Source: Nitrospirota bacterium
GTDB lineage: Bacteria; Nitrospirota; Thermodesulfovibrionia; Thermodesulfovibrionales; JdFR-85
NCBI GenBank assembly: GCA_015485235.1
Contig: WFTX01000016.1
Span: forward strand, 1-7,409
DNA: 7,409 nt
Direction of reading: 5' to 3'
The notes below the pieces were generated by a model. That model searched no databases, had not been told where the DNA came from, and was given only the letters and a program-made list of their open reading frames with translations. Positions 5,072 to 7,409 of the stretch are shown here, piece after piece. Position numbers and translations under genes: made by a program. The stretch's first letter is position 1. Each line of letters begins with the position of its first letter.

Positions 5072-7216
5072 ATGGAAGTAAAGACGCACAAGCTCCTCTC
5101 CCTTGATGAACTCACGGAGAAGATACTCTCCTACGATCCCTCTGCGGATATTACACTTCTCAGGAAGGCCTATTTCTTCTCCCACGAGGCACACTGCAGC
5201 CAGAAACGGAGGGAGGGGACACCCTATATAGACCACCCCCTCTCTGTTGCCTCCATTCTTGCCGATATGCATATGGACACCACCAGCATCATCGCAGGCC
5301 TTCTCCATGACACTGTAGAAGACACCGAGACCAATCTGGAGGATATAAAGGGGCTCTTTGGTGGGGATGTGGCCTTTCTCGTAGAGGCGCTGACAAAACT
5401 CTCTAAAATGCAGTTCAAGTCAAAGAAAGAGGCCCAGGCGGAAAACTTCAGAAAGATGTTTCTTGCAATGGCAGAGGATATCCGCGTGATCCTGATAAAG
5501 TTTGCAGACCGTCTCCACAACATGCGGACCCTCAAACATCTCCCTGAATCCAAGCAGAAGCGGATCGCCCAGGAGACCCTAGACATATATGCCCCCCTTG
5601 CAAACCGGCTTGGTATAGGCTGGATGCGGGCGGAATTCGAGGACCTGAGTCTCAAGTATCTCCAGCCTGAGATATACAAAAATCTCCTGAAAAAGGTTGC
5701 AAAGAGAAGGGAGGAACAGGAGGTCTACATAAACGATGTTTCCAAGAAGATCCGGAAAAGACTGATTGAATACAACATTCCGGGATTCATCTCCGGCAGG
5801 GTGAAGCATCTCTACGGCATATACAAGAAGATGCTTGACCAGAATATCCCCTTCGAGCAGGTCTATGATGTACTCGGGCTGAGAATCATCACAGACACCA
5901 AGAGCCATTGTTACGAGATACTCGGGATAATCCATTCCCTCTGGAAGCCCATCCCGGGCCGGTTCAAGGATTACATCGCCCTTCCGAAATCTAATCTCTA
6001 TCAATCACTTCACACATCTGTAATCGGCCCCCAGGGGGAGCGGGTGGAGTTCCAGATCCGGACCCAGGAGATGCACAGGATAGCTGAAGAGGGAATAGCA
6101 GCCCACTGGATGTACAAGGAGGGCGGCCGCGTTCTTGAGAAGGACGCCAAATACATAAAATGGCTCAGGGAACTGATCCAGACCCAGAAGGACCTCCGCG
6201 ATGCCAAGGAGTTCCTTGAAGTGGTAAAGGGAGAAGTGGTCCCTGAGGTTGTCTATGTCTTCACCCCAAGGGGGGAGATAAGGGAGTTGCCTGCCGGCTC
6301 CACACCGGTTGACTTTGCCTACAGCATTCATACGGAGGTGGGTCATCACTGTGTCGGGGCAAAGGTGAACGGCCGGATCGTTCCGCTCCGGTACAACCTC
6401 CAGAGCGGGGATACCGTTGAGATCATCCGATCCCCCTCACACGGCCCGAGCAGGGACTGGCTGAACTTCGTGGTCACCCAGAGGGCCAAGACGAGGATAA
6501 AGCAGTGGCTCAAGGCAGAGGAGCGGAAGCAGAGCCTCGAACTCGGGACAAAGATGCTTGAGACGGAATTCAGGAGGAAGGGGCTCAGTCCGAAACTGAT
6601 GAAATCACCTGAAATGGAAGAGGCCGCCCGGAAGTTCAGCATGAAGTCACCCGAGGACCTGTTGGTGGCGGTTGGTTACGGCAAGGTCTCTGTACATCAG
6701 GTGGTGAACCGCTTTCTCCCTGAAGAGGAGGAAGAGGAAGAGATTGTCTTCACAAAGCCAAAGAAGAGGAAGAAGGGCTCAAGCGGGATAAGCATAAAGG
6801 GAATAGACAATGTCCTCTACCATACCGCCCGGTGCTGTCATCCCGTCCCGGGCGACTCCCTTGTCGGTTTCGTTACACGGGGTAAGGGTGTCACCATCCA
6901 CCGGGAGGACTGTCCGAACCTGAACCGGCTCGCCGTTGACGATGCCCGGTTGATAGACGTGACCTGGACACCTCCGGAGGCGGAGACCACCCCTGCCAAA
7001 CTGCTTATAGAAACACTTGATCAGCCGGGGATGCTCGCCACCCTGAGTTCTATCATATCCTCAATGGAGGTGAACATAAGCCAGCTCTCGGTAAATACCA
7101 CCGATGACAAGAGGGCCCACTTCACCATAATCGTGGAGGTGGAGAACAGGGATCAGCTTTCCAGTCTCATCCAGAAGATCGTCTCAACAGAGGGTGTGCT
7201 CCGGGTAAAGAGGTAG
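5072..7216 (+). CDS. rel: Bifunctional (p)ppGpp synthetase/hydrolase (Rel/SpoT type)
   Basis: This 714-residue long RSH enzyme makes and degrades the stringent-response alarmone. The N-terminal HD hydrolase domain is intact: H55 (YIDHP), H79-D80 and E83-D84 (LLHDTVEDT), D146 and N150 (FADRLHNMRTL). The synthetase domain (about 238-350) has D266 (VYDVLGLR), E326 (VEFQIR) and the G-loop YQSLHTS. RFKD (297-300) is the RxKD signature of bifunctional enzymes; synthetase-only RelA has ExDD. TGS spans about 392-452. A zinc-finger domain has C588, C589, H610 and C614. An ACT domain covers 642-714. A poly-Glu run (551-557) followed by a KPKKRKK patch forms an unusually charged linker before the zinc finger. 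ATG 5072 is chosen; an in-frame TTG at 5054 would overlap the -10 box. There is no Shine-Dalgarno, suggesting a leaderless mRNA. All key residues are present, so both activities are expected. Confidence 0.97.
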   Translation: MEVKTHKLLSLDELTEKILSYDPSADITLLRKAYFFSHEAHCSQKRREGTPYIDHPLSVASILADMHMDTTSIIAGLLHDTVEDTETNLEDIKGLFGGDVAFLVEALTKLSKMQFKSKKEAQAENFRKMFLAMAEDIRVILIKFADRLHNMRTLKHLPESKQKRIAQETLDIYAPLANRLGIGWMRAEFEDLSLKYLQPEIYKNLLKKVAKRREEQEVYINDVSKKIRKRLIEYNIPGFISGRVKHLYGIYKKMLDQNIPFEQVYDVLGLRIITDTKSHCYEILGIIHSLWKPIPGRFKDYIALPKSNLYQSLHTSVIGPQGERVEFQIRTQEMHRIAEEGIAAHWMYKEGGRVLEKDAKYIKWLRELIQTQKDLRDAKEFLEVVKGEVVPEVVYVFTPRGEIRELPAGSTPVDFAYSIHTEVGHHCVGAKVNGRIVPLRYNLQSGDTVEIIRSPSHGPSRDWLNFVVTQRAKTRIKQWLKAEERKQSLELGTKMLETEFRRKGLSPKLMKSPEMEEAARKFSMKSPEDLLVAVGYGKVSVHQVVNRFLPEEEEEEEIVFTKPKKRKKGSSGISIKGIDNVLYHTARCCHPVPGDSLVGFVTRGKGVTIHREDCPNLNRLAVDDARLIDVTWTPPEAETTPAKLLIETLDQPGMLATLSSIISSMEVNISQLSVNTTDDKRAHFTIIVEVENRDQLSSLIQKIVSTEGVLRVKR

Positions 7217-7225
7217 GCCGGGGCC

Positions 7226-7327
7226 AAGGTTGAGGTTAAGGCTGAGGTTGAGGTTAAGGCTGAGGTTGAGGTTAAGGCTGAGGTTGAGGTTGAGGTCGAG
7301 GTTGAGGTTGAGGTCGAGGTCGAGGAG
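7226..7327. repeat. Hexamer array with 18-bp higher-order unit, directly after rel
   Basis: Seventeen contiguous hexamers begin ten bases after the rel stop. They group into 18-bp units: GAGGTT-GAGGTT-AAGGCT (7244, 7262; the first copy at 7226 starts AAGGTT), then GAGGTT-GAGGTT-GAGGTC (7280, 7298), then a partial unit at 7316 ending GAGGAG. One strand is purine-rich. The array is in frame with rel beyond its TAG and would encode alternating Glu/Lys-Val. Confidence 0.95.
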
Positions 7328-7329
7328 AA

Positions 7330-7357
7330 AGCGTGGAGCGTATAGCGGGTAGCGTAT
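7330..7357. repeat. Tandem 7-bp repeat AGCGTAT, four copies
   Basis: AGCGTGG, AGCGTAT, AGCGGGT and AGCGTAT are contiguous at 7330-7357, starting two bases after the hexamer array. The remaining bases to the window end (7358-7409) show no gene, terminator or clear repeat. Confidence 0.75.
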
Positions 7358-7409
7358 AGGGTTCTATAGAGCAGAAGTGCGGAAGAGTGGATGGATAATA
7401 GAACACAGA

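Overview
The window holds six protein-coding genes and short regulatory and repeat-rich gaps; there is no rRNA, tRNA or CRISPR. Codon choice rich in ATA (Ile) and AGG/AGA (Arg), a bifunctional long Rel and a LexA/Pol IV neighbourhood suggest a Gram-negative, possibly Nitrospirota or Thermodesulfobacteriota-like bacterium. That placement is a weak inference: no phylogenetic marker was tested.

Left part (1-1487). A KAP-type P-loop ATPase gene runs leftward off the window edge and is divergent from lexA. The 103-bp gap between them carries a perfect 13-bp-arm inverted repeat that overlaps the lexA promoter, almost certainly the LexA operator (autoregulation). lexA is followed one base later by a small DUF6504-like gene whose ribosome-binding site lies inside the lexA end.

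Middle (1488-4784). After a 197-bp gap comes a two-helix membrane protein with a soluble C-terminal domain. Its 3' end overlaps dinB (DNA polymerase IV) by 23 bp. dinB converges with a leftward gene for a membrane-anchored TPR/peptidase-MA-like metalloprotease, and the two stop codons are directly adjacent. lexA, the DUF6504-like gene and dinB together look like a DNA-damage (SOS)/translesion synthesis locus, with the membrane protein and possibly the KAP ATPase as uncharacterised partners.

Right part (4785-7409). rel encodes a complete bifunctional (p)ppGpp synthetase/hydrolase (HD, synthetase, TGS, zinc-finger, ACT). Its -10 box TATAAT ends six bases before the ATG, so, as for lexA, the mRNA may be leaderless. 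Both gaps flanking rel are packed with unrelated short tandem repeats with units of 6, 7, 8 and 9 bp, including an 18-bp higher-order array just after the rel stop. These repeats, the lexA operator and the possible leaderless starts are the most unusual items. I see no complete new multi-gene system here; the KAP gene is cut by the window edge and its left-hand partners are out of view.
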